From contig NZ_CP136651.1 in the NCBI RefSeq assembly GCF_036784765.1, forward strand, positions 2,480,001-2,544,000: a DNA stretch of 64,000 nucleotides, given 5' to 3'. The notes beneath the pieces were generated by a model. It saw only the letters and a program-made list of their open reading frames with translations. It was not told the origin of the DNA and ran no database searches. Positions within the stretch are counted from its first letter, which is position 1. The number at the start of each line of letters is the position of its first letter. The position numbers and the translations under genes are program-made. Source of the stretch: Novosphingobium sp. ZN18A2. GTDB taxonomy: Bacteria > Pseudomonadota > Alphaproteobacteria > Sphingomonadales > Sphingomonadaceae. This document shows positions 15,075 through 23,582 of this stretch, piece by piece.

Positions 15075-17168
15075 TCAGATCCTTTCCGCCTGCGAAACCG
15101 CGTCGCTTGCGCGAAGCGCGGAGATGATGCGGGTCAGGTGCGCAAGGTCGCGCACTTCAAGGTCGCATTCGTACGTGTGAAAGGGGTCGTCGCGCTGGGT
15201 CATCTCGAGGTTCACCACGTTGGCGTGGTTCTTGGCGAAGATACCCGCCATTTCCGCCAGCGTGCCCGGACGGTTGAACAGCACCGCGCGGATGCGGCCG
15301 ATCGCGCCGTCGGTCCGCTTGTCCCAGGCAAGGTCTATCCAGTCGGCATCGATACCGTTGGCCAGCGTCAGGCAGTCGATCGAATGAACCTCGACGCCCT
15401 TGTCCGGCAGGCGCAGGCCCACGATGCGGTCGCCCGGCACCGGGTGGCAGCAATCGGCCAGCTTGAATGCCATGCCCGGCGTCAATCCGCGAATGGCGAT
15501 GGCGCGCTTCTGCTTGGGCCACTGGTCGGGATCGGGCAGGTCCGCCGCGCTGCCCGGCATCAGCGCTTCCATCACGTCGCGATCGTCCAGCTTGGCCGAT
15601 CCGATCGCATGCATCAGTTCTTCCTCGGACGACAGCTTCAGCCGCTTGATCGCGTCCTTCAACGCCTTCTTGCCCACTTTTCCGGGCAGGCGCTCGACGA
15701 TTTCCTCATAAAGCTTGGCCCCGATGGCGGCCACTTCGGCGCGTTCCTTCATCCGCACCGCGCGGCGGATGGCGGCGCGCGCCTTGCCGGTAACGACGAA
15801 GCCCAGCCACGAAAGCTGCGGTTCGGCGCTGTTGCTCTTGATGATTTCCACCACGTCGCCGTTACCCAACTGCGTGCGCAGCGGCACGTGGCGGCCGTTG
15901 ATCTTCGCGCCTACCGCCTGCGCCCCCAGATCGGTGTGGACGGCAAAGGCGAAGTCAATCGGCGTCGCGCCCTTGGGCAACTGGAACAGCGCGCCCTTGG
16001 GGGTGAAGGCGAAGATGCGATCCTGGTAGATCGCCATCTTGGTGTTTTCCAGCAGCTCTTCCGCGTCGCTGCTCGCATCGAGAATCTCGACTAGGTCACG
16101 CAGCCAGCCCACCTGCCCGTCGGGCCGCCTGCCGCCTTGCTTGTAGGCCCAGTGCGCGGCCAGGCCGAATTCGTTGGTGCGGTGCATCTCGTGCGTCTTG
16201 ATCTGCACTTCCACGCGCATCGACCCGCCATAGATCAGCGATGTGTGCAGGCTTTGATAGCCGTTCATCTTGGGGGTCGAGATGTAATCCTTGAAGCGTC
16301 CCGGAATCATCTGCCAGTGGCGATGGAGCACGCCCAGCGCGGTATAGCAATCGTCGGCGCTGTCGGTCAGCACGCGAAAGGCCATGATGTCGGTGATCTG
16401 TTCGAAGCTGACGTGGCGTTCGGCCATCTTGCGCCAGATCGAATAGGGATGCTTTTCCCGGCCCGAGACTTCCACCGTCAGCCCGGCTTCGGCCAGCGCC
16501 TGCTTCACTTCCAGCGCGATCTGCCCCACTTGCGCGCCACTTTCCTCGCGGATCGCGGCCAGGCGCCCGGTAATCGTGGCATAGGCTTCGGGCTCAAGCT
16601 GTTCGAAGGCGAGCAGCTGCATTTCGCGCATGTATTCATACATGCCCACGCGCTCGGCCAGCGGGGCATAGATATCCATCGTCTCGCGCGCGATGCGCTT
16701 GCGCTTGTCCTCGCGCTTGATGAAATGGAGCGTGCGCATGTTGTGCAGCCGGTCCGCCAGCTTCACCAGCAGCACGCGCAAGTCCTCGCTCATCGCCAGA
16801 AGGAACTTGCGCAGGTTTTCGGCCGCACGCTCGTTCTCGGTCATCTGCTCGATCTTGGAGAGCTTGGTAACGCCATCGACCAGCCGCGCGACATCGCCGC
16901 CGAACAACCGTTCGATCTCCTCGGTGGTGGCCAGCGTATCTTCCACCGTATCGTGCAGCAGCGCGGTCACGACCGTGTCGGAATCGAGCTTCAGTTCGGT
17001 CATCAGGCCGGCGACTTCGACCGGGTGCGAGAAATAGGGGTCGCCGCTGGCCCGCTTCTGCGTGCCGTGTTTCTGGACGGTATAGACATAGGCACGGTTC
17101 AGCACCGCCTCGTCGGCGTCCGGTTCATACGCTTTGACGCGTTCGACAAGTTCGTACTGGCGCAGCAT
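15075..17168 (-). CDS. rsh: bifunctional (p)ppGpp synthetase/hydrolase Rsh
   Basis: A 697-residue RelA/SpoT homologue, full length for the family. Order of domains: HD hydrolase (YFSHPVEVAGLM, ALLHDTVEDTL, residues about 40-200), synthetase (KMAERHVSFEQITDIMAFRV, MNGYQSLHTSL, about 230-340), TGS (IFAFTPKGALFQLPKGATPIDFAF, about 385-450), a zinc-finger-like region (CCHPVPGD) and a C-terminal ACT domain (AVLFNRPGTLAEMAGIFAKN). It makes and degrades the stringent-response alarmone; alphaproteobacteria usually have just one such long enzyme. The HD residues needed for hydrolysis and the synthetase motif are both present. The start ATG at 17168 fits MLRQYELVERV. Confidence 0.95.
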   Translation of the reverse strand: MLRQYELVERVKAYEPDADEAVLNRAYVYTVQKHGTQKRASGDPYFSHPVEVAGLMTELKLDSDTVVTALLHDTVEDTLATTEEIERLFGGDVARLVDGVTKLSKIEQMTENERAAENLRKFLLAMSEDLRVLLVKLADRLHNMRTLHFIKREDKRKRIARETMDIYAPLAERVGMYEYMREMQLLAFEQLEPEAYATITGRLAAIREESGAQVGQIALEVKQALAEAGLTVEVSGREKHPYSIWRKMAERHVSFEQITDIMAFRVLTDSADDCYTALGVLHRHWQMIPGRFKDYISTPKMNGYQSLHTSLIYGGSMRVEVQIKTHEMHRTNEFGLAAHWAYKQGGRRPDGQVGWLRDLVEILDASSDAEELLENTKMAIYQDRIFAFTPKGALFQLPKGATPIDFAFAVHTDLGAQAVGAKINGRHVPLRTQLGNGDVVEIIKSNSAEPQLSWLGFVVTGKARAAIRRAVRMKERAEVAAIGAKLYEEIVERLPGKVGKKALKDAIKRLKLSSEEELMHAIGSAKLDDRDVMEALMPGSAADLPDPDQWPKQKRAIAIRGLTPGMAFKLADCCHPVPGDRIVGLRLPDKGVEVHSIDCLTLANGIDADWIDLAWDKRTDGAIGRIRAVLFNRPGTLAEMAGIFAKNHANVVNLEMTQRDDPFHTYECDLEVRDLAHLTRIISALRASDAVSQAERI

Positions 17169-17308
17169 TGCGCCCTAGATGTGCGAATTATTTGCAGAAG
17201 GGGCAAGAGGAGATGCGCGCGCAACGCAGGACGGTCGCCCGCGCGCCGAAACGCGGCAGGACCGTATCGCTCCCGTTCCTGCCCGGCCCGCGCGCGGCGG
17301 GCAAGCGA

Positions 17309-17809
17309 TCAGCGCAGCGATCGCTGCAACTGCGCCACCAGGCCGCGCGCGGCGGGACTGAGCCGCGACGACGGCATCCCGCCGGCCTCTTGCGCCACGC
17401 TTGCGGCGGTGCGGCAGAACCGTTCGGGGGAACGCTGGTTGGAATAGCGGTTGTAAACGCGCGTCTGCTGGTGATCGAAGGCGCGCGCGCCATAGCGGTG
17501 CACCTCTTCCTGATAGGCCGCGGACAGCAGGGCGCGATGGCGGGCAAGCATCCGGCGATAGGCGGGCGCCACCGATGCGCGCGAACGGCCACGGCACGTG
17601 AGCGCCGCCACGTTCAGGCCAGAGCGCAATTCCCACACAGCGGGCGCGGCGCGGCCCGGCGATACATATCCGTTCGAAGGCGCGTTTGCAGGCGGACGCG
17701 ACGCCAGCGGCGGTGGCCGCCGCGACCCCACACAACCACCCAGCAAAACAGTGCCCGTCACCACCGCGAGGACCGTCAGCCTCGCGGGAAAAAACCCGTC
17801 CAGATTCAT
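17309..17809 (-). CDS. predicted lipoprotein, unknown function
   Basis: A 166-residue protein with a lipoprotein signal: basic start, hydrophobic core (LTVLAVVTGTVL) and lipobox LLGGC, so Cys26 would be lipidated. The mature part has a proline-rich linker, then CRGRSRASVAPAYRRMLARHRALL and FCRTAASVAQEAGG, with two cysteines that might pair. Arg-rich helices dominate. No family recognised. It lies between rsh and hemF on the same strand with gaps of more than 110 bp, so it probably has its own promoter. Confidence 0.65.
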   Translation of the reverse strand: MNLDGFFPARLTVLAVVTGTVLLGGCVGSRRPPPLASRPPANAPSNGYVSPGRAAPAVWELRSGLNVAALTCRGRSRASVAPAYRRMLARHRALLSAAYQEEVHRYGARAFDHQQTRVYNRYSNQRSPERFCRTAASVAQEAGGMPSSRLSPAARGLVAQLQRSLR

Positions 17810-17927
17810 GTGTCGACCCTTCCCTCTTGTCGGGACGGGGATGACCGTTCCGGACCTTTCGCGCCCGCGTCTTTCGGCAAGCCGTGGGCGCTCCGCGACG
17901 GGCGGAACCCAACCCGACGGCGTGACG

Positions 17928-18785
17928 TCAACTCCAGGTCGCTTCGGGCGGAAGGCTCATCAGGATGGCATCGATATTGCCGCCGGTCTTCAACCCGAAC
18001 AGCGTGCCGCGATCGTAGACCAGGTTGAATTCGGCATAGCGGCCGCGCCATTCAAGCTGGCGCTGCTTGTCCTCTCCGGTCCATTCGGCATTCATGCGGC
18101 GGCGGACCAATTCGGGAAAGATCTCGAGGAACGCCTTCCCCACGTCGCGCGTGAATTCGAAGTTGCGTTCCCACGCCGCTTCGTCCGCGCATTCCAGGTG
18201 ATCGTAGAATATGCCGCCCACCCCGCGCGCGACGCCGCGGTGCGGGATGAAGAAATATTCGTCCGCCCACTTCGAAAAGCGATCGTAATAGGTAGGGTTG
18301 TGGCGCGAACAGGCGGCGCGGAACGCCGCATGGAAATCGGCCGTGTCCTCTTCATAGGGAATCGGCGGGTTCAGGTCCGCCCCGCCGCCGAACCATGCCG
18401 CCGTCGTCGTCAGGAAGCGGGTGTTCATGTGCACGGCGGGCACGTGCGGATTGGCCATGTGCGCGACAAGGCTGATGCCGGTGGCGGTGAATCCGGGATT
18501 TTCCGCGCTGGCGCCGTTGATCGTGCGCGCGAACTCGGGCGCGAAAGTGCCGTGCACGGTCGAAACGTTCACGCCGACCTTTTCGAACACCTTGCCCTTC
18601 ATCAGCCCCTGCACGCCGCCGCCGCCGTCACCGTCCGCATCGGCTTCGCGCTGCCACGGCCGGTATTCGAACGACGCATCGCTGCCGGCTTCGCGCTCTA
18701 TCGCTTCGAATGCATCGCAAATGCGGGTGCGCAGGTCTTCGAACCAGTCCTTTGCGCGGGCGGTGTACGGGGTCCAGTCGGTCAT
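17928..18785 (-). CDS. hemF: oxygen-dependent coproporphyrinogen III oxidase
   Basis: A 285-residue HemF; the start is the ATG at 18785 (MTDWTPYTARAKDW), since the longer frame runs into the divergent gene. Family blocks are FTATGISLVAHMANPHVPAVHMNTRFL, WFGGGADLNPPIPYEED, RHNPTYYDRFSKWADEYFFIPHR, GVGGIFYDHLE and WRGRYAEFNLVYDRGTLFGLKTGGNIDAILMSLPP. The enzyme decarboxylates coproporphyrinogen III to protoporphyrinogen IX using O2, in the cytoplasm. The window also has hemN, the anaerobic counterpart, at 28.0 kb. It is divergent from pdeM with 46 bp between the start codons. Confidence 0.96.
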   Translation of the reverse strand: MTDWTPYTARAKDWFEDLRTRICDAFEAIEREAGSDASFEYRPWQREADADGDGGGGVQGLMKGKVFEKVGVNVSTVHGTFAPEFARTINGASAENPGFTATGISLVAHMANPHVPAVHMNTRFLTTTAAWFGGGADLNPPIPYEEDTADFHAAFRAACSRHNPTYYDRFSKWADEYFFIPHRGVARGVGGIFYDHLECADEAAWERNFEFTRDVGKAFLEIFPELVRRRMNAEWTGEDKQRQLEWRGRYAEFNLVYDRGTLFGLKTGGNIDAILMSLPPEATWS

Positions 18786-18831
18786 GCAGCGCGGCTTGCC
18801 AAATGGCGCGCGCTGCGGCAAGGGAAAGCCC

Positions 18832-19539
18832 ATGGTTCCCCTTTCGTTCGCGGATGAAGAATGGCGCACGGACGCGGGCCGATGGCTGTTCTGGCCGCGC
18901 GAGAACGCGCTGCTGGTGGCGGACCTGCACCTTGAAAAGGCCAGCTTCTTCGCCACCACGGGGCAGATGCTGCCGCCTTACGACAGCCGGGAAACGCTGG
19001 AACGGCTGGCGCTGGCGATCCGGGAAACCGGCGCGCGCCGGGTGTTCTGCCTGGGCGACAATTTCCACGACTCGGATGGTCCCGACCGGCTTGAGCCGCA
19101 CGCGCGCGGAATGCTGTGCGCGCTTACCCGTGCGACCGACTGGGTGTGGATCACCGGAAACCACGATGCGGCCATGCCCGATGCGTTGGGCGAGACGGTG
19201 GGCGGCACGCTGGCCGAAGAGCTGGAACTGGGCGGCGTGGTGCTGCGGCACGAAGCCCGCGCCGGAGAGACGCGGAGCGAGATTTCGGGCCACTATCACC
19301 CCCGGATGCGGATCACCGCGCGCGGGCGCAGGGTGGTGCGCCCCTGCATCGTCACCTCGCAAGGCAGCGGCGGCGCGGGCGGACGCATGATCCTGCCCGC
19401 GTTCGGCGCGTTGACCGGCGGGATGGACGCGGCCGACCCGGCGATCCTTTCCGCCCTGCAACCCGCGCGGGCGATAGACGCGCACGTTCCCGCGGCGGGG
19501 CGGCTGGTCCGCTTTCCCCTATGGCGCGCCGCAGCCTGA
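18832..19539 (+). CDS. pdeM: PdeM-type metallophosphoesterase (ligase-associated)
   Basis: A 235-residue calcineurin-like phosphoesterase starting at the ATG at 18832 with GGGAAAG upstream. Metal-binding motifs are LLVADLHLEK (DxH), FCLGDNFHDSDG (GDxxHD), WITGNHDA (GNHD) and ISGHYHPR (GHxH). The pattern LLVADLHLEKAS and the closing FGALTGGMDAADPAI match the ligase-associated DNA-damage-response endonuclease group, where the gene usually sits with a Lhr helicase and an ATP-dependent ligase. Those partners are not next to it here; it is divergent from hemF instead. Reading as a nuclease is based on the family. Confidence 0.85.
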   Translation: MVPLSFADEEWRTDAGRWLFWPRENALLVADLHLEKASFFATTGQMLPPYDSRETLERLALAIRETGARRVFCLGDNFHDSDGPDRLEPHARGMLCALTRATDWVWITGNHDAAMPDALGETVGGTLAEELELGGVVLRHEARAGETRSEISGHYHPRMRITARGRRVVRPCIVTSQGSGGAGGRMILPAFGALTGGMDAADPAILSALQPARAIDAHVPAAGRLVRFPLWRAAA

Positions 19540-19772
19540 CGGCTGGCGCGCCGCGGCCTGACGGCAATCGCCCCCCGGAGCCGCGGCTGGTCCCTGTTTG
19601 GCGGGTGGCCCCGGATTGGCCCGCATCATCAAAAAGTTGCGAAACCGTGCCCGAAACCCCACATTGCAGGGTGGAAAGTCGCGCATGGCAGGCAATGCCC
19701 CCTTTATCGCATGGCACTTTGTGATATGAGCGCGCGCTAGTCGTTTGGAAGCAACCTGCAGGAGAAAGCACT

Positions 19773-20315
19773 ATAGCTCCCCCACCCCGGCGCATGATGA
19801 CGCCCCCCGTGAAGAGCGGGCCCCGTTACAATAACATGATCAACGTGCCCAAAGTGCGCGTGATCGACGAGAACGGCGAGAACCTGGGCGTCATGTACAC
19901 CCGCGAAGCGATCGAGCAGGCGGCCGACGTCGGCCTCGACCTGGTCGAGGTGTCGCCCAATGCCGATCCGCCGGTCTGCAAGTTCCTCGATGTCGGCAAG
20001 TTCCGATACGAGGCGCAGAAGAAGGCGAACCTTGCCCGCAAGACGCAGAAGACCCAGGACATCAAAGAGGTCAAGATGCGTCCCAACATCGACGTTCACG
20101 ACTACGACGTGAAGATGCGCAACGTGTTCCGCTTTATCGAGGACGGCGACAAGGTGAAGGTTACCCTGCGCTTCCGCGGGCGTGAGCTTTCGCACCAGCA
20201 GATCGGCATGGACCTGCTGCGCCGCGTGCAGGAAGACGTGGCCGAAATCGCCAAGATCGAAGCCTTCCCCCGCATGGAAGGCCGCCAGATGCTGATGGTG
20301 CTGGCGCCGAAGTAA
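19773..20315 (+). CDS. infC: translation initiation factor IF-3, likely AUA start
   Basis: IF-3 of 180 residues if started at the ATA at 19773-19775. That codon lies 8 bases after AGGAG (19760-19764), whereas the first ATG in frame (19794) is 29 bases away. The extension reads (M)APPPRR before MMTPP. The N-terminal domain ([23 protein letters not shown]) and C-terminal domain ([37 protein letters not shown]) are complete. IF-3 binds the 30S subunit and rejects non-standard start codons; in E. coli infC itself starts at AUU, giving feedback control of its own synthesis. The AUA here is consistent with the same logic. A terminator follows, so it is not clearly joined to rpmI/rplT here. Confidence 0.93.
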   Translation: MAPPPRRMMTPPVKSGPRYNNMINVPKVRVIDENGENLGVMYTREAIEQAADVGLDLVEVSPNADPPVCKFLDVGKFRYEAQKKANLARKTQKTQDIKEVKMRPNIDVHDYDVKMRNVFRFIEDGDKVKVTLRFRGRELSHQQIGMDLLRRVQEDVAEIAKIEAFPRMEGRQMLMVLAPK

Positions 20316-20346
20316 GGCCTGCGCCCGGATCCGGACATTCGCGAGG

Positions 20347-20372
20347 GGGCGTGCCGCACGGCGCGCCCTTTT
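20347..20372 (+). terminator. Rho-independent terminator of infC
   Basis: A 10-bp stem with one G-U pair (GGGCGTGCCG / CGGCGCGCCC, loop CA) is followed by TTTT. It lies 31 bp after the infC stop and before the anion-transporter gene. Confidence 0.75.
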
Positions 20373-20491
20373 GCTTTGGCGCGGACCGGGCACAAACGCC
20401 CTCCCCCTTCCCGCACTGCACAAAAGCCGCTTGCGCCGCGCCCTGCGCCTGATAGCCTCTTGCAATCGGGGAAACGGGGACCAGCCGGCGC

Positions 20492-21901
20492 ATGAACGCA
20501 CGCAGTATCGGCTTCTGGATCGGCCTTTGCGCCTTCCTGCTGACGCTGCTTGTCCCGCCGCCCGGCTCCATGCCCGCGCAGGCGTGGCCGGTTGCGGGAA
20601 TGGTGGTGCTGATGGCGGCCTGGTGGATGAGCGAGGCGATACCGCTTACCGCCACCGCGCTTGTCCCGTTTCTTGTCCTGCCGCTGACCGGCACGATGAC
20701 CGCGGCCGATACCGCCTCTGCCTATTATTCGCCGGTGCTGTTCCTGATCCTTGGTGGTGCGTTCATCGCGCTGGCGGTTGAACGCACGGGCCTTCATTGC
20801 CGCCTTGCACTGGCGATCCTGCGCCACGTGGGCGAAGGCGGCGGCAGCGGGCGGCTGTTGCTGGCCTTCATGATTTCCGCCGCGATCCTTTCGATGATCA
20901 TCTCCAACACCTCCACCACGCTGATCATGATGCCCATGGCGCTGGCCGTGATGGCGGGCGGCGGGATCAGGCCCGACGAGACGCGCGGGCTGGCGGGCGC
21001 GCTGCCCATCGGCATCGCCTTCGGCGCGACGATCGGCGGGCTGGGAACGATCGTGGGATCGCCCACCAACGCGATCTCGGTCGCGCTGCTGCGCCAGACG
21101 CTGGACTTCAACGTGTCGTTCGCGATGTGGACGGCGTTCGGCCTGCCGGTGGTGATCGTGGGCATCCCGCTTGCCGCCTTCATCATCGCGCGCACGCAGA
21201 AACTGGCGGACGACCGGTTCGACCTTCATGCCGCGCGCGACGCCATCGCGCAGTCGCACCACTGGACGGTGCCCGAACGACGCCTTGTGCCGCTGGTGGT
21301 GCTGATCGTGGTCGCATGGGTTTGCCGCCCGCTGTTCGACCCGCTGTTCCCGCCCGGCGCGCTGACGGACGGCACCATCGCCATTATCGGCAGCCTGCTG
21401 CTGTTCATCCTGCCCGACGGGACAGGCCGCCCGCTGCTGACCTGGGAAGAGGCGGACCGCGCGCCGTGGGGCGTGATCATGATGTTCGGCGGCGGGTTGG
21501 CGCTGGCAGCCGGCATGGGCGCGTCCGGCCTTGCAGGCTGGATCGGAGATATGCTTCTGCCGCTGGAAGCCGTGCCGCTTCCGGTGATGGCCGTCGCCGT
21601 TGTCGCGCTGGTCATCGTGGTGACAGAGTTTGCCAGCAACGTCGCCACGGCCAGCGGGATCATGCCCGTCGTCGCCAGCATGATCGCGGCGCTACACCTT
21701 GACCCGGTGCTGCTGGCCCTGCCCGTCGCGCTGGCTTCCAGCTGGGGTTTCATGCTGCCCGCCGGAACCGGCCCCAACGCCATCGCCTGGGCCACCGGGC
21801 ACATCGCGCTGCCGAAAATGCTGCGCGCGGGCTTCATGCTGGACGTGGTCGGCGCCTTCATGATCGTGGCGCTGGTGTGGGCGATGGCGGCGCTTTTCTG
21901 A
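20492..21901 (+). CDS. DASS-family (SLC13) anion transporter
   Basis: A 469-residue membrane protein with about 11-12 hydrophobic segments. The two family signatures are present: SNTSTTLIMMPMAL after the first half and TEFASNVATASGIMPV in the second half. The paired SNT-like motifs coordinate sodium and the carboxylate in known DASS proteins. GTIVGSPTNAI and LPAGTGPNAIAW are the matching helical hairpin-type segments. It imports di- or tricarboxylates (succinate, malate, citrate) or sulfate with Na+; the exact substrate cannot be read off. It stands alone between infC and the methionine-metabolism gene. Confidence 0.88.
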   Translation: MNARSIGFWIGLCAFLLTLLVPPPGSMPAQAWPVAGMVVLMAAWWMSEAIPLTATALVPFLVLPLTGTMTAADTASAYYSPVLFLILGGAFIALAVERTGLHCRLALAILRHVGEGGGSGRLLLAFMISAAILSMIISNTSTTLIMMPMALAVMAGGGIRPDETRGLAGALPIGIAFGATIGGLGTIVGSPTNAISVALLRQTLDFNVSFAMWTAFGLPVVIVGIPLAAFIIARTQKLADDRFDLHAARDAIAQSHHWTVPERRLVPLVVLIVVAWVCRPLFDPLFPPGALTDGTIAIIGSLLLFILPDGTGRPLLTWEEADRAPWGVIMMFGGGLALAAGMGASGLAGWIGDMLLPLEAVPLPVMAVAVVALVIVVTEFASNVATASGIMPVVASMIAALHLDPVLLALPVALASSWGFMLPAGTGPNAIAWATGHIALPKMLRAGFMLDVVGAFMIVALVWAMAALF

Positions 21902-22028
21902 TCGCGCTTCAACAGGTTGCACCGGCAACCGCCTTGCCTCTGCGGGCGCGATTTCCTATTCGCGTGGACGATCCGGCGGAGATGCGTTCCTGCGGAGGTT
22001 AGGAACCCTGGCCACGGTTGAAAATTCC

Positions 22029-22086
22029 GGCTCCCGCCTGCCTGGGAGCGTTGCAGGCGATGCTTTCGAGCGTCCGGGCAACGCCT
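22029..22086 (+). promoter_or_regulatory. structured 5' leader of the Cys/Met enzyme gene
   Basis: Just upstream of the gene at 22106 two stems can be drawn. The first is GGCTCCC/GGGAGC-like (22030-22048). The second is GCGTTGC (22048-22054) with GCAACGC (22078-22084), enclosing an inner hairpin GATGCT-TTCG-AGCGTC (22059-22074). The two stems share bases at 22048, so they may exclude or stack on each other. The part GGAGCGTTGCA..GCAACGC is reminiscent of the SAH riboswitch core, but the central conserved block of that class is missing. I therefore call it only a candidate regulatory leader. Confidence 0.35.
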
Positions 22087-22105
22087 GACAGATGCGAGGA
22101 TAGCC

Positions 22106-23425
22106 ATGAACGATCCTGTCACCCCCACAACCCCGCCCACGCCGCGGCGCAAGCCCAAGCCCGAAGCGACTACCATCGGTAACCGGCCACTGAAACCCGC
22201 CACCCTGATGATGGGCTTCGGATACGATCCCTCGCTTTCCGAAGGATCGCTGAAGCCGCCGATCTTCCAGACCAGCACGTTCGCCTTCGAGAGCGCGGCG
22301 GCTGGAAAACGGCATTTCGAAGGGATCACCGGCAAGCGTCCCGGCGGCGCGGAAGGGCTTGTCTATTCGCGCTTCAACGGGCCGAACCAGGAAATCCTGG
22401 AAGATCGCCTGTCGATCTGGGACGGCGCGGAAGACGCGCTGTGCTTTTCCAGCGGCATGACCGCGATCTGCGTGCTGATGCTGGCCTATTGCTCGGCCGG
22501 GGACGTGATCGTGCATTCCGGCCCGCTTTATGCGGCAAGCGAAGGCTTCGTCGCCAAGACGCTGACGCGCTTCGGCGTGACCTACCTCGACTTCGCGGCG
22601 GGGGCGAGCCGCGATGAAATCGACGCGGTGCTGGCACAGGCGAAGGACATGGCCGCGAAACAGGGCGGCAAGGTGGCAATGGTCTATCTGGAAAGCCCGG
22701 CCAACCCGACCAATGCGCTGGTCGACGTGGAAGCGGTGCGCGATGCCCGCGACGCGGTGCTGGGCAAGGGCGAATGCCCGATCGTCATAGACAACACGTT
22801 CCTGGGTCCGCTGTGGTCGCGCCCGCTCGACCACGGGGCCGATATCGTGGTCTATTCGCTGACCAAGTACGTCGGCGGCCATTCGGACCTTGTCGCGGGC
22901 GGCATCGCGGGGGCCAAGGCGTGGCTCGACCCGGTGCGCATGCTGCGCAACACGATGGGCGGTATCGCCGATCCCAACACCTCGTGGATGCTGCTGCGCA
23001 GCCTTGAAACGGTGGAGCTGCGCATGACCCGCGCGGGCGAAAACGCGGCGAAAGTCTGCGCCTTCCTGAAAGGCCACCCAAAGGTGGAGGGGCTGGGCTA
23101 TCTGGGCATGATAGAGGACGCGCGGCAGAAAGACATCTTCGCGCGCCACTGCACCGGCGCGGGCAGCACCTTTTCGGTATTCATCAAGGGCGGCGAGGCG
23201 GAAAGCTTCCGCTTCCTCGACAGCCTGAAGATCGCCAAGCTGGCGGTCAGCCTTGGCGGCACCGAAACGCTGGCCAGCCACCCCGCGGCGATGACGCACC
23301 TTTCCGTGCCGGACGAGCGCAAGGCGAAGCTGGGCATCACCGACAACCTGGTGCGCGTGTCGATCGGCATAGAGGACGCCGAAGACCTGATCGCAGATTT
23401 CGACCAGGCATTGGCCGCGGTTTAA
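22106..23425 (+). CDS. PLP-dependent Cys/Met metabolism enzyme (cystathionine gamma-synthase family)
   Basis: A 439-residue fold-type I PLP enzyme. The family marks are PIFQTSTFAF, YSRFNGPNQEILEDRL, the phosphate loop CFSSGMTAI, VYLESPANPT, IDNTFLGP and the PLP lysine in VYSLTKYVGGHSD. A 30-residue proline/lysine-rich extension precedes the fold. Members include cystathionine gamma-synthase, methionine gamma-lyase and O-acetylhomoserine sulfhydrylase, which use similar sequences; the long N-terminus and GMIEDARQKDIF suggest a separate sphingomonad subgroup, so I do not choose among them. Start ATG at 22106 behind GAGGA. The structured leader suggests post-transcriptional control. Confidence 0.88.
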   Translation: MNDPVTPTTPPTPRRKPKPEATTIGNRPLKPATLMMGFGYDPSLSEGSLKPPIFQTSTFAFESAAAGKRHFEGITGKRPGGAEGLVYSRFNGPNQEILEDRLSIWDGAEDALCFSSGMTAICVLMLAYCSAGDVIVHSGPLYAASEGFVAKTLTRFGVTYLDFAAGASRDEIDAVLAQAKDMAAKQGGKVAMVYLESPANPTNALVDVEAVRDARDAVLGKGECPIVIDNTFLGPLWSRPLDHGADIVVYSLTKYVGGHSDLVAGGIAGAKAWLDPVRMLRNTMGGIADPNTSWMLLRSLETVELRMTRAGENAAKVCAFLKGHPKVEGLGYLGMIEDARQKDIFARHCTGAGSTFSVFIKGGEAESFRFLDSLKIAKLAVSLGGTETLASHPAAMTHLSVPDERKAKLGITDNLVRVSIGIEDAEDLIADFDQALAAV

Positions 23426-23582
23426 CGGGCCGGCACGCAATCTGGCCCCGCGCCGTCCTTTGTCCTTTCCGGCAACCGGCGGTGCGGGGCTTCCGCACCG
23501 GACCCGTGTAAAGGCTTGGCAGTCCCGCCCTCCGCCCCTAGGGCAGCCCGGAAACGAACGGTTGGCCGGGAGAAACAAGGGC

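Noticed and set aside
15138..17447. Long plus-strand frames antisense to rsh
   Set aside because: Typical GC-rich antisense frames; rsh has complete domain homology on the other strand.
22029..22086. SAH riboswitch
   Set aside because: Only the outer arms look similar; the central conserved block and its closing stem are missing, so I kept it as an unclassified leader.
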